Source: an uncultured Opitutaceae bacterium (GTDB taxonomy: Bacteria; Verrucomicrobiota; Verrucomicrobiia; Opitutales; Opitutaceae). From it: a stretch of DNA of 64,000 nt. Below, piece after piece: positions 30,352 through 39,315 of the stretch. The notes under the pieces were generated by a model, which was not told the origin of the DNA, searched no databases, and was given only the letters and a program-made list of their open reading frames with translations. The translations under genes and the position numbers were made by a program. The stretch lies in NCBI GenBank assembly GCA_951813085.1, contig OX638348.1:2241627-2305626 (forward strand), written 5' to 3'. The stretch's first letter is position 1, and each line of letters begins with the position of its first letter.

Positions 30352-31686
30352 TTAGCTCAATTCCAATCCAGTCATCTCACCCGTGCTCGTCGCAAAACGA
30401 TCGGCCTCCAGGCCATGGCGGCGAAGTACGCTAAGAAAGAGATTGGGGAGCGGATAGTTATCGGTCTTGTCGAAAGCAAGGTGTTGACCGTGCTTGAATC
30501 CACCGCCGGCGAGCACAACCGGCATGTTGCGATTGTCATGAGAGCTCCCGTTTCCGAGATTCGAAGTCATCAGTACGCTGGTTCTATCCAGCATCGTTCC
30601 GCTCGATTCCTCTGCCCCTTTCAGATCGCGGAGAAAGCCGCCCCACCTATCAATCAGAGCAGACTCCACCAACGTGAGTTGATCCAGCTTCTCCTCGTCG
30701 AGTCCATGGTGGCTCAAATTATGATATCCCTCGTCCACGCCTTCGATCGGTACTGCTCCGCCTTCACCGTTAAGGTGGATGGTGATAAAGCGGGTCGAGT
30801 CCGTTTGCAGGGCCAGGAACATCACATCCAGCATCAGCTTCTTGCGGTCGATAATGGCGTCGCTGTTATCGATGTCTACGGGAGGGGCCACACCTACTTT
30901 TGGCTTGGGCTTCAGCGCCCATTCCTGTGCTTCTCCAAGCCGCTTCTCGAAATTGCGGACAGAGGTAAAGTACTGATCCAGCTTCTCTCGGTCTCCCGAG
31001 CCGAGCGTCTTCTCGACGCGCTTCGCATCGGCAGCGACCACGTCCATGATGCTGCGTCCCTGCTTGAGACGCTCAACCTGTCGTTCCTTTTCAGCCTGCG
31101 TATCCGGAATGAATAGCTGATTGAAGACTCGGGATGGCGATTGCTCTGCGGGGATCATGCTTCCCGATTCCGTATAGGAAGCGCTGGTCGTACCATTGAT
31201 ATCGAGCACCAGCGAAGGAAACCGAGTATGGTGCCCTTGGTGCTTGGCCAAGTACTGATCGATCGAAATCGTGTTCTTGAAAGCCGCGCTGCGCGAATAG
31301 GGCGCCGCCGTAAGAATGCTCCCTTCGGCTTGGTGTCCTCCGCTAACGCCGGGATGCGAGGACCCCGTAACGACGGTCATATCGCCCAGTAGGTCTTTCA
31401 CCTGGGATAAGTAAAGCGAGGGGGCGTAGTTCCGACCTACCTCGGTGGGATTTAAATTCGGACCGTGCAATCCCAGCGCAAGGGTTACCGCTACGAAACG
31501 TCGGGGAGCTTCATAAGCGGCAGAGGCCGCGAAAGCGGGCGTCATCGCCTCGAGCCAAGGGAGCGCCATGGCGGCTCCTGCCCCTTTCAAGAAGGACCGT
31601 CGCGATAGGGATTTCGAGAAACTAAAATGTACGTCTTTCATTTCGGGAGTAACCTGGGTGACCGACTGATTCCGATTATTGGACAC
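30352..31686 (-). CDS. DUF1552 protein (module B), Tat-type leader
   Basis: 444 residues; an ATG at codon 16 (MKDVHFSFSKSLSRRSFLKG) is an equally good start. LSRRSFLKGAGAAMALPWLEAMTPAFA is a twin-arginine signal. The DUF1552 pattern is clear: GLHGPNLNPTEVGRNY, SSHPGVSGGHQAEGS, HNLSHHGLDEEKL, LMTSNLGNGSSHDNRNMP and GGFKHGQHLAF. It forms an operon with the DUF1592 gene 20 bp downstream. The same gene order as module A suggests two paralogous systems, though the two are far diverged. Confidence 0.9.
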   Translation of the reverse strand: MSNNRNQSVTQVTPEMKDVHFSFSKSLSRRSFLKGAGAAMALPWLEAMTPAFAASAAYEAPRRFVAVTLALGLHGPNLNPTEVGRNYAPSLYLSQVKDLLGDMTVVTGSSHPGVSGGHQAEGSILTAAPYSRSAAFKNTISIDQYLAKHQGHHTRFPSLVLDINGTTSASYTESGSMIPAEQSPSRVFNQLFIPDTQAEKERQVERLKQGRSIMDVVAADAKRVEKTLGSGDREKLDQYFTSVRNFEKRLGEAQEWALKPKPKVGVAPPVDIDNSDAIIDRKKLMLDVMFLALQTDSTRFITIHLNGEGGAVPIEGVDEGYHNLSHHGLDEEKLDQLTLVESALIDRWGGFLRDLKGAEESSGTMLDRTSVLMTSNLGNGSSHDNRNMPVVLAGGGFKHGQHLAFDKTDNYPLPNLFLSVLRRHGLEADRFATSTGEMTGLELS

Positions 31687-31827
31687 CTATCATACGAAAC
31701 GCCCTACTATAGGGGCAATTGAAGGGATAGTCTACAGTTGACTAAAAATCTCAAGCCTTCGCGATAGGCGCCCTATTCGAATAGCTTGTACCCCGATGGA
31801 ACGTATGCCTAAATCGTTCGTTCTCTC

Positions 31828-33306
31828 ATGAATCGCCCCGCTCACGCCGCAATACTATTCTTGGCCTCCATCGGCCTCTCCTTTGTACCGTCGTTCGCAG
31901 ACTCGCCGAACATTCTCTTCATCGCTTCCGACGACCTGCGCAACGAGCTCAATTGCTACGGGCAAACCCACGTTCATACCCCCAATTTCGACCGGCTCGC
32001 TGCTGAGGGAATGCTTTTCGACCGCGCTTATTGCCAACAGGCCGTTTGCCACCCGTCCCGGGCGAGCCTGATGACCGGTAAGCTACCTGACACCATCGGG
32101 GTCACCAGCCTGTACACCGATCTACGCAAAGCAGCTCCCGATGTCGTTACCCTGCCGCAGCACTTTCACAAACACGGATACGTCGCTGAATCCTACGGAA
32201 AGATCTACCACAACGGTCATGGCCACAAGGGAGATCCCGGTTCCTGGAGCGTGCCACCCCACCGGTTCGGAAATGGGCAGCAGTATATGCTCGAAGCCAA
32301 TCGGGAAATGAAGCGCCAAAACCGCGCCCTCCTGGCAAAGGCCGAGGCAGACGGTCGCTCACTTGGTGGACCTAGGAACGGCCCCGCCGTCGAACGCGCG
32401 AAAGACGCCTACTCGGGCTACAGCGACGGGGCGATGATGCTCAATGCGCGAGAAGGCCTCAAGCGCCTCGCCGCCGATTCGCAGCCCTTCTTTCTAGCAG
32501 TCGGCTTTTCCAAGCCGCACCTCCCCTTCAACGCTCCCGAGAAGTACTGGAAATTATACGACAACGAGAGCGTATCGCTGCCAGGCAATCCCTACCCTCC
32601 TGCGGATGCGCCGGCCTACGCCCTACATTCCAATGGCGAACTGCGGTCCTACAGCGGCGTTCCTTGGAACAATGAGATATCAGATGAGCTTACGCTTGAA
32701 CTTCGCCAAGGATACTACGCTTGCGTCAGCTATATCGACAGCCTGTTGGGAGATTTGCTCAACGACCTCGACCACCTTGGCTTGCGCGACAATACCATTA
32801 TCGTCTTCTGGTCGGATCATGGCTTCAAGCTCGGCGAGCACGGACTATGGCACAAGCATACCAATTTCGAGCTCGATTGCCGTGTCCCTCTCATGATTTC
32901 CACGCCTGGCTATCGAACAGGCCAACGCACTGGTTCCTTGGTCGAGCTTCTCGATCTCTACCCAACGCTCTGCGATCTAGCAGGGCTCCCCGTTCCGTCC
33001 GACTTGGAAGGGACCAGCCTTCGTCCTGTATTGGAGAACCCGAACACTTCGATCCGAGAATTTGCTCGCAGCCAGTATCCAAGAGGTCGCGACATTATGG
33101 GATACACCATTAAGACCGACCGATATCGTTATGTAGAATGGACACGGATTGGCGCAGGCGAAATTGTCGACCGCGAGCTGTATGATCATTTCAGTGACGG
33201 GCAGGAGAACAAGAATCAGGCCCGCAATCCGAGCTACGCCTCTGAGCTACCACGCTTATCCAGTCTCGTAAAAGCATCCAAGATTGGGGCGAATCGCGAT
33301 CAATAG
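31828..33306 (+). CDS. Sulfatase (iduronate-2-sulfatase-like), CHPSR signature
   Basis: 492 residues with a signal peptide (MNRPAHAAILFLASIGLSFVPSFA). SPNILFIASDDLRNELNCYG carries the metal Asp pair 35-36. CHPSR at 74-78 is the formylglycine signature, and FSKPHLPFNAP and FWSDHGFKLGEHGLWHKHTNFE give the active-site His and metal residues typical of iduronate-2-sulfatase-like enzymes. Secreted. It is divergent from the module B DUF1552 gene, with a 141-bp gap. Confidence 0.93.
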   Translation: MNRPAHAAILFLASIGLSFVPSFADSPNILFIASDDLRNELNCYGQTHVHTPNFDRLAAEGMLFDRAYCQQAVCHPSRASLMTGKLPDTIGVTSLYTDLRKAAPDVVTLPQHFHKHGYVAESYGKIYHNGHGHKGDPGSWSVPPHRFGNGQQYMLEANREMKRQNRALLAKAEADGRSLGGPRNGPAVERAKDAYSGYSDGAMMLNAREGLKRLAADSQPFFLAVGFSKPHLPFNAPEKYWKLYDNESVSLPGNPYPPADAPAYALHSNGELRSYSGVPWNNEISDELTLELRQGYYACVSYIDSLLGDLLNDLDHLGLRDNTIIVFWSDHGFKLGEHGLWHKHTNFELDCRVPLMISTPGYRTGQRTGSLVELLDLYPTLCDLAGLPVPSDLEGTSLRPVLENPNTSIREFARSQYPRGRDIMGYTIKTDRYRYVEWTRIGAGEIVDRELYDHFSDGQENKNQARNPSYASELPRLSSLVKASKIGANRDQ

Positions 33307-33424
33307 CCTTCCCCAAGCTCCCGCGTCGATACGGAGGCATTTCCGATCTAGTCTTTTGAAATCAATCGAATACGCGGGGGCATCTGCCACTTAATTATTT
33401 TAGCGCGCGGCAGCAATACACTCC

Positions 33425-34423
33425 CTATCGGCTGCGTCTCGCGAAGAACCAGACTGCGCCCACTTGAAGGAGAGATAGCGCAGACAATGTGTATACGCCT
33501 GAAAGCACGTCGTTGCTCGAAGGGAGCCTCGCTTTCGAGCTGAGCACGATTCCATTTGCCGCAAAAAACCAAATAGCTGTCCAAGAAGCGAGTAATACGC
33601 TGGCGGATACCGCCACATTCGCTCCACCGCCCGCCTTCGCAAACATACGCCGCGCTCCGATCAGAAGCAGTACGCCGCCTATAACGTTTACGACCGCCCC
33701 GATGAGGTTCAAGGGTCTAAACGCTCCTAGGAATTGATAAAATATCGCGTCGTCCCCTACCGGCGATAAGGCTCTGAAGAATCCTGGGATATTTGCATAT
33801 AGACTCAATATCCCAACCAGCAATGCTAGGATCGCCGCTACGAAAGGGATGGATGACTTTGACTCATTCAATACCGAATCACGTACTCGCAATATTGGAT
33901 ACAAAGCTCGCAGCACCCTATTCTCGCTTTCGGTCCAGGTCGCCTGCTTAGCCGGAGCGGATTCAACGTTCGCCTTTTGCGTGGAGGCAAAGGGCGTTTT
34001 ACCTTCAAACGGCTCGTTCGTGTCATCGATCAAACGCTTCACCGTATCGGCCAAGCTATCTAAGTGCGCCTCCAGCGGAGGCGTAATCGCGTCCAGCCAA
34101 TGGGGCGTGCTTATGAAGTACTCCATATGCTTGGACAGTTGAACATCCTCTACTCGCAGCGGAATGATGGGCAGGCCGCGGCTGACGGCTCGCTCGACTT
34201 CGCGCTTCACCTGCTCTGACTCATTCGATCGGGCTGTGTAGACAAGAACGAGCACCTTAACGCTTCCGATGGCATCGATGATTTTCGACGGCCAATCCTG
34301 CCCTGCCTCGATATCCCGTTGGGCGATCCAGCACCGAATCCCATGCGACTCTATTCGGGAACAACACCTATCCGCGATGGGCTTGTCGCTCGACGCGTGG
34401 CATATAAATACATCGTGAGCCAT
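33425..34423 (-). CDS. TIR-domain protein with four C-terminal membrane helices
   Basis: 332 residues from ATG 34423. Residues 1-133 form a TIR_2-type domain: MAHDVFICHASSDKPIA (strand A and box 1), GIRCWIAQRDIEAGQDW, VKVLVLVYTARSNESEQVKREVERAV (with the candidate catalytic Glu at 75) and LPIIPLRVEDV. A Ser/Thr-rich linker leads to four predicted membrane helices (about 192-212, 237-257, 269-291, 309-327). TIR domains in bacteria often cleave NAD and serve in phage defence. A TIR-membrane protein could be a membrane-attached NADase or a scaffold. No partner gene is obvious. An upstream coding-like stretch may extend it (next entry). Confidence 0.85.
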   Translation of the reverse strand: MAHDVFICHASSDKPIADRCCSRIESHGIRCWIAQRDIEAGQDWPSKIIDAIGSVKVLVLVYTARSNESEQVKREVERAVSRGLPIIPLRVEDVQLSKHMEYFISTPHWLDAITPPLEAHLDSLADTVKRLIDDTNEPFEGKTPFASTQKANVESAPAKQATWTESENRVLRALYPILRVRDSVLNESKSSIPFVAAILALLVGILSLYANIPGFFRALSPVGDDAIFYQFLGAFRPLNLIGAVVNVIGGVLLLIGARRMFAKAGGGANVAVSASVLLASWTAIWFFAANGIVLSSKARLPSSNDVLSGVYTLSALSLLQVGAVWFFARRSR

Positions 34424-34683
34424 TGAGCCGCCAAACTTGGCGGGTTCCGACTTTCCGTAGACAGCTTCTTCGACGGTAAGACACCAACCTTGCTTTTGAA
34501 GTCTTTCAACCTCCTCTTCGCTGTTCGCCCCGATGTAGGAAAAACCTCCTACCGCCGGGTCGGGATGCGTTATTCCGCTACAAGATTCACGGTAAAGGAT
34601 TTCGGAAAACTTTCCCGCGTTGGCAGGATCGTCAGGGTTGGTTTGGTCAGCGTTAAGGCCGAGCGCTTTTTTTCGGGTTTCAT
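34424..34683 (-). other. Coding-like N-terminal extension of the TIR gene, out of frame with its ATG across an A7 run
   Basis: Immediately upstream of the TIR ATG the same frame is open for about 80 codons (KFSEILYRESCSGITHPD... GFSYIGANSEEEVERLQKQG... AKFGG) with no start codon of its own. An ATG at 34683 begins MKPEKK in another frame. The two are separated by a run of seven A (34667-34673 on the plus strand as T7). Adding one A would fuse them into a ~95-residue extension of the TIR protein. This could be an assembly or sequencing slip, a mutation, or transcriptional slippage. The sequence reads like real protein but no family is recognised. Confidence 0.5.
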
Positions 34684-34774
34684 TCTATGCATATTCTAAA
34701 TATAACGGGCTATTGCAGCAACTTCCAAGCAAGTTTTCGCGCAATGACGAACCGCCGGGAAAAGGAGCGGTTTC

Positions 34775-36265
34775 TCAAGCAATCAATTCCTTGATGACTC
34801 TAGCGTCCTTCACGCCTGTCAGGCGTTGGTCGAGTCCTTGGAAAGGATAGTTCAAGCGCTTATGCTCGAAACCCAGCAGATGCAGCAAGGTCGCATGGTA
34901 ATCCTCCAGCGGAACTGGATTCACCGCTGGGCTGTAGCCCACTTCATCGGTCTCGCCGTAGGACATGCCTGGCTTTATGCCCCCACCGGCTATCCATGCG
35001 GTGAACGCGCCCGGATTGTGATCCCGGCCCACAAGCTTCATCTCCCGACCCCCGCGATTTTCACGCATCGGCGTACGGCCGAATTCGCCACTCCAAACCA
35101 CCAGCGTGTCCTCGAGCAATCCGCGTTGCTTGAGATCGACAAGGAGGACGGACATCGGCTTGTCCACCTCGCGGCATTTGTCCTGGAAGCCCGCATTGAG
35201 CGCTTCATTGGCGCCCGCGCCGTGAGAGTCCCAACCCCAATCGAAAAGCTGCACGAACCGCGTTCCCCGTTCGACGAGACGCCGCGCCAGCAGGCAATTG
35301 TTGGCGAAGCTCTCCTTGCCTGGCTCCGTGCCATAAAGTTCGTGGACACTGGCCGGCTCCTGCTCGATGTCCATCGCATCGGGTACCGCCATCTGCATAC
35401 GAAACGCCATTTCGTATTGGGCAATCCGCGTTATCGTCTCGGGATCGCCAAAGGATTCGTAGGTCTGCTGATTGAGATCCTTAAGCGTATCCAAAGCGCT
35501 GCGACGCAGATCACGCGAAATATTTTCGGGATTCGATACGTTCAACACCGGATCGCCATGCGAGCGGCATTGAACGCCCTGATAAACCGACGGCAGGAAA
35601 CCGGAACCCCAAAGCGCCTTGCCCACGCGCGGAATGCGTCCCCCGGAAAGCAGCACTACGAATCCGGGCAAGTCCGTATTCTCAGTACCCAAACCCCAGG
35701 TCACCCACGACCCCATCGACGGATAGCCGATCCGCGGCTGGCCCGAGTGCACCATCAGTTGCGCCGGACCATGATTGAACTGATCCGTTTGCAACGTCTT
35801 GATGAAGCTTACGTTGTCGACGACTTTGGCGAAGTGAGGAAATCGATCCGATACCCAGGCCCCTGACTGACCATGCTGCTTGAAGGGAAACTGCGGTCCC
35901 AGCATCTTTGGAGTCCCCTGGATAAAGGCAAAGTCCTTCCCTTCGAGAAAGGACTGCGGACAGAGTTCGCCATCGAGTTTCTGCAGATCTGGCTTGTAGT
36001 CGAAGAGCTCAAGCTGGCTCGGGGCGCCGATCATGTGCAAGTAGATCACGCGCTTGGCCTTCCCTCGAAATTGGGGCGGCAACGCATTGAACGGATTCGC
36101 CTCGTCATGCTTTCCGATCGCGTGTCCTTCCGATGCAGCCCGAGCCCCTTGATTCGCAAGAAAAAGCGCTCCGAGACCGGTCGTACATCGAGTCAGGAAT
36201 TGACGACGCGTCTCGCTCTCCAATGAGCGGCGACGGGTTTCGTTCAATAGCGTTTCGATATTCAT
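34775..36265 (-). CDS. DUF1501 protein
   Basis: 496 residues. TRRQFLTRCTTGLGALFLANQGARA is an export leader. DUF1501 features: RGKAKRVIYLHMIGAPSQLELFDYKP, WVSDRFPHFAKVVDNVSFIKTL, NHGPAQLMVHSG, LPGFVVLLSGGR, DWGWDSHGAG, VVWSGEFGRTPM and GRDHNPGAFTAWIAGGG. The family belongs to the alkaline phosphatase/sulfatase-like superfamily by motif style but has no proven activity. It lies 6 bp after the large DUF1549/1553 gene, its constant operon partner in Planctomycetes and Verrucomicrobia. Confidence 0.92.
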   Translation of the reverse strand: MNIETLLNETRRRSLESETRRQFLTRCTTGLGALFLANQGARAASEGHAIGKHDEANPFNALPPQFRGKAKRVIYLHMIGAPSQLELFDYKPDLQKLDGELCPQSFLEGKDFAFIQGTPKMLGPQFPFKQHGQSGAWVSDRFPHFAKVVDNVSFIKTLQTDQFNHGPAQLMVHSGQPRIGYPSMGSWVTWGLGTENTDLPGFVVLLSGGRIPRVGKALWGSGFLPSVYQGVQCRSHGDPVLNVSNPENISRDLRRSALDTLKDLNQQTYESFGDPETITRIAQYEMAFRMQMAVPDAMDIEQEPASVHELYGTEPGKESFANNCLLARRLVERGTRFVQLFDWGWDSHGAGANEALNAGFQDKCREVDKPMSVLLVDLKQRGLLEDTLVVWSGEFGRTPMRENRGGREMKLVGRDHNPGAFTAWIAGGGIKPGMSYGETDEVGYSPAVNPVPLEDYHATLLHLLGFEHKRLNYPFQGLDQRLTGVKDARVIKELIA

Positions 36266-36271
36266 CTCAGT

Positions 36272-39148
36272 CTAGAAGGTAAGGGTTTCATCGAGATTAA
36301 GTATGACTTGAGCAACAACAGTCCACGCATAATTCGGATCTTGGGCCATCGCTTTCTCGTATAGCTGATACAAGCTACCAATTTGAGCCGGGCTAGCAGC
36401 TCGGCCTGTGGCCATGCGATAGGACTGAGCGAGACTCTCTTCCGGAAGAGAAGAAAATTCCGCGTTTAGCCGTTGCCCCAGCGCTTCCGCGCACTCGACA
36501 AAGACTGCGTCATTGAGCGTTACCAAAGCTTGCAAAGGCGTATTCGAACTGAGGCGACGCGGATTGCAAAATTCGCGCGACGGGGCATCGAATGTCGCGA
36601 ATGTAGGAAACGGAATGCTTCGCTTGACATAGGTATAGATCGAACGACGATAGCGGTCCTCGTCCCCAGGCTCAGGCGTCTCCCATTTGTCTTTCGACAA
36701 GAAGGGTCGCCATACCCCTTCTGGAATTGGAGGATGGACAGGAGGGCCGCCGCGCTTTGCCGATAGCAATCCCCCTACCGCAAGCGCCTGGTCGCGAACC
36801 ATCTCCGCGGTCAAGCGGAGCCGTGGGCCGCGAGCAAGCAATCGATTGTCAGGATCGCGCTCCGACATCTCAGGGCTATTACGCGACGATTGACGATAGG
36901 CATGGCTCAAGACCACTTCACGAAGGATCGCCTTTACGCTCCAGTCATAGTCGTCCTGAAACCGGATAGCGAGGTAGTCTAGCAATTCCGGATGCGTCGG
37001 CTTTTCGCCTGAAGAACCAAAATCCTCGAGCGTAGGGACGATTCCAATACCGAATAATTGCTCCCAAAGCCGATTGACGAATACACGAGCCGTGAGAGGG
37101 TGATCTCCGGATACCCACCAACGCGCCATATCTAGGCGATCGGGAATTTGCTGAGCAGAGTGGACATCTTTAAATGATGCCGGCAATCCCGCCAATACCT
37201 CGTCCCCTTTCTCTAGCATATTGCCACGTTCAAACATTCGCGTGGGCCGAGCGACGAGTTCAGGGCGTTCATGCATGATGGGCACCGTTGTCCCCGGAAT
37301 CGCCGACAAGGCGCTGGAGGCTTCGGCGCGTTCCCGTTCCCAGTTAAAGGCTTCAGTTCCACTTATCGCCCACTGAGTCCAACGCTCGTCTGAACTAAAT
37401 TCTAGATACCCGCGTTCAATGGCTAAGGGATGAGCGCCTTGCCCAGTCTTGTTGCAGTGAATACGAATCGATAATCGCTGTCCTTCGACCAATTCAATAC
37501 CTTGCTCCGGAACAAGCGTTATCGAGCGCGCATGGTGTATGCGTGAATCCGCTCCCCAGCCTTTTCCATTTGGCCCAATAATTCGCATCGGATCCGTTGG
37601 CATCCAAGGCACATCGGGAACGCTCGCCCGAAAGCTCACAGGTCGTTTCGAAGCGTCTTCCTCGACGATCCAAGCCTCTAGATCATCAATGAGAAATCCC
37701 CACTCCGGACTGTGAATCGATGTACTCGGATCGAAGGGCAAAATAGTCAATCGCAGCGCCGTCGAGGATTCTTCACCAAAGCTTTCAGCCGGAATATCGA
37801 TCAAGGTATGCGTCTTCGTCTCTACCGTTCCTACGGTATGAAACTCATCATAGGCAGCTTTCTTGGAGACATCGTATTGCGTACTGTTATTGGACGTTAC
37901 CGACAGGGACTTCAAACCGCTCCACTCGACGCTGTCCTGAATCGTTTTGCCGCTTCTCCAAATCGATTCCTGCAAGGACAGCATGCGCTCGCGCAAGGCG
38001 ATCACCTCATCGTAGCGCTCTGGCTTGTCAGGCACTTTGACAAGCGGCGCATCATCGGGCAAATCGGAGTCGGCAGAATTGTTGTAGAACGCCATGAAGC
38101 GATAGTACTCTTCGTTCCGCAACGGATCATAAGGATGATCGTGGCACTGAACACACCCAAACGTTACGGAACCCCACGTCTGCCAAGTGGTATTGATTCG
38201 ATCGACTACTGCCTCGATTCGGAAGACCTCGTCATCAGTGCCGCCTTCATCGTTGTTCTGCGTATTGCGTTGGCAGGCCGTCGCCACGAGGTCGTCTAGC
38301 GACGGACGTGGCAAAAGATCACCAGCAAGCTGCTTGATCGTAAATTGATCGAACGGGAGATCTTCGTTGAAGGCCTTGACGACCCAATCGCGGTAGGCCC
38401 AGATCGTCCGCCTTTGATCCTGACCCAGACCTCCCGAGTCGGCGTACCGTACGAGATCGAGCCACATCGTAGCCCAGCGCTCGCCAAATGCGGGGCGGCT
38501 CATGAGCTCGTCCGCCGCCGCCGCCACCGCGCGATCTGGATTCGACGCATAGGCCGCCTCGAAGGCATCGAGTTCTTCCAAGCCGGGCGGCAAGCCCGTC
38601 AAACCCAAGCTCAGTCTCCGGAGCAACCGACCCGGTTCCTCGCTTGGGCTCGGGGTCAGCCCTTCCGATTCCAATCGGCTGAATAGAAAGCGATCTACAT
38701 TTCCTAGCTCCTGATCGCCATAATTCGCATCGGGAATCGTCGGCGAGGCCGGCGCCTCGAATGCCCAGTGGCCGCTCCACTCGGCGCCGCCTTCTATCCA
38801 ATCCCGAATTAATGCAATCTCCTCTGGAGAAAGGGCATCGTTATCGTCCGCGGGAGGCATCCGGTCGTCCTCATCGTCGGTCGTGATGCGATGGAACATT
38901 TCAGATTCCTTCAAATCACCAGGCGTCACTACCAAATTCCCCGAGTCCCCTTCGAAATTAATCACCCGGTCCTCATAAACGAAAGAAATATCCCCCGCCG
39001 CTTTTACGCCCCCGTGGCACTCGGTGCAGTTCGCATTCAGGATCGGGCGGATGTCGCGAGCGAAATCAACGTCGGCTGATGCGATCGCAGCGGTCCCGCT
39101 CAGGACTAGGACACTGCTAATTGCATAGGTTGGAAAAGAGAGCTTCAT
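36272..39148 (-). CDS. DUF1549/DUF1553 cytochrome-like protein (PSD1 family)
   Basis: 958 residues from ATG 39148, which directly precedes a signal peptide ([25 protein letters not shown]); the longer frame start at 39238 has a poor N-terminus. A PSCyt1 segment with CTECH follows (residues 37-41 region). DUF1549 comes next ([20 protein letters not shown]... through [13 protein letters not shown] with a second CxxCH), then a middle carbohydrate-binding-like region and DUF1553 ([20 protein letters not shown]... [23 protein letters not shown]). The protein is probably exported and haem-binding, paired with the DUF1501 protein. Ends with TAG. Confidence 0.9.
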   Translation of the reverse strand: MKLSFPTYAISSVLVLSGTAAIASADVDFARDIRPILNANCTECHGGVKAAGDISFVYEDRVINFEGDSGNLVVTPGDLKESEMFHRITTDDEDDRMPPADDNDALSPEEIALIRDWIEGGAEWSGHWAFEAPASPTIPDANYGDQELGNVDRFLFSRLESEGLTPSPSEEPGRLLRRLSLGLTGLPPGLEELDAFEAAYASNPDRAVAAAADELMSRPAFGERWATMWLDLVRYADSGGLGQDQRRTIWAYRDWVVKAFNEDLPFDQFTIKQLAGDLLPRPSLDDLVATACQRNTQNNDEGGTDDEVFRIEAVVDRINTTWQTWGSVTFGCVQCHDHPYDPLRNEEYYRFMAFYNNSADSDLPDDAPLVKVPDKPERYDEVIALRERMLSLQESIWRSGKTIQDSVEWSGLKSLSVTSNNSTQYDVSKKAAYDEFHTVGTVETKTHTLIDIPAESFGEESSTALRLTILPFDPSTSIHSPEWGFLIDDLEAWIVEEDASKRPVSFRASVPDVPWMPTDPMRIIGPNGKGWGADSRIHHARSITLVPEQGIELVEGQRLSIRIHCNKTGQGAHPLAIERGYLEFSSDERWTQWAISGTEAFNWERERAEASSALSAIPGTTVPIMHERPELVARPTRMFERGNMLEKGDEVLAGLPASFKDVHSAQQIPDRLDMARWWVSGDHPLTARVFVNRLWEQLFGIGIVPTLEDFGSSGEKPTHPELLDYLAIRFQDDYDWSVKAILREVVLSHAYRQSSRNSPEMSERDPDNRLLARGPRLRLTAEMVRDQALAVGGLLSAKRGGPPVHPPIPEGVWRPFLSKDKWETPEPGDEDRYRRSIYTYVKRSIPFPTFATFDAPSREFCNPRRLSSNTPLQALVTLNDAVFVECAEALGQRLNAEFSSLPEESLAQSYRMATGRAASPAQIGSLYQLYEKAMAQDPNYAWTVVAQVILNLDETLTF

Positions 39149-39315
39149 CAAATTCGAGACGACAGGCTTTTCGGCGAAATCTGGGATGTATTCAATTGGA
39201 ATATGCGACCTACTATAGGAATGCCAGGCGATTGCCAAGCTGCCATTGCTATTAGGAGCAAATCCGACGCCCGCTTTTAGTTGCCCCGATCAGATGCAAT
39301 GATAGACAAAAACCC

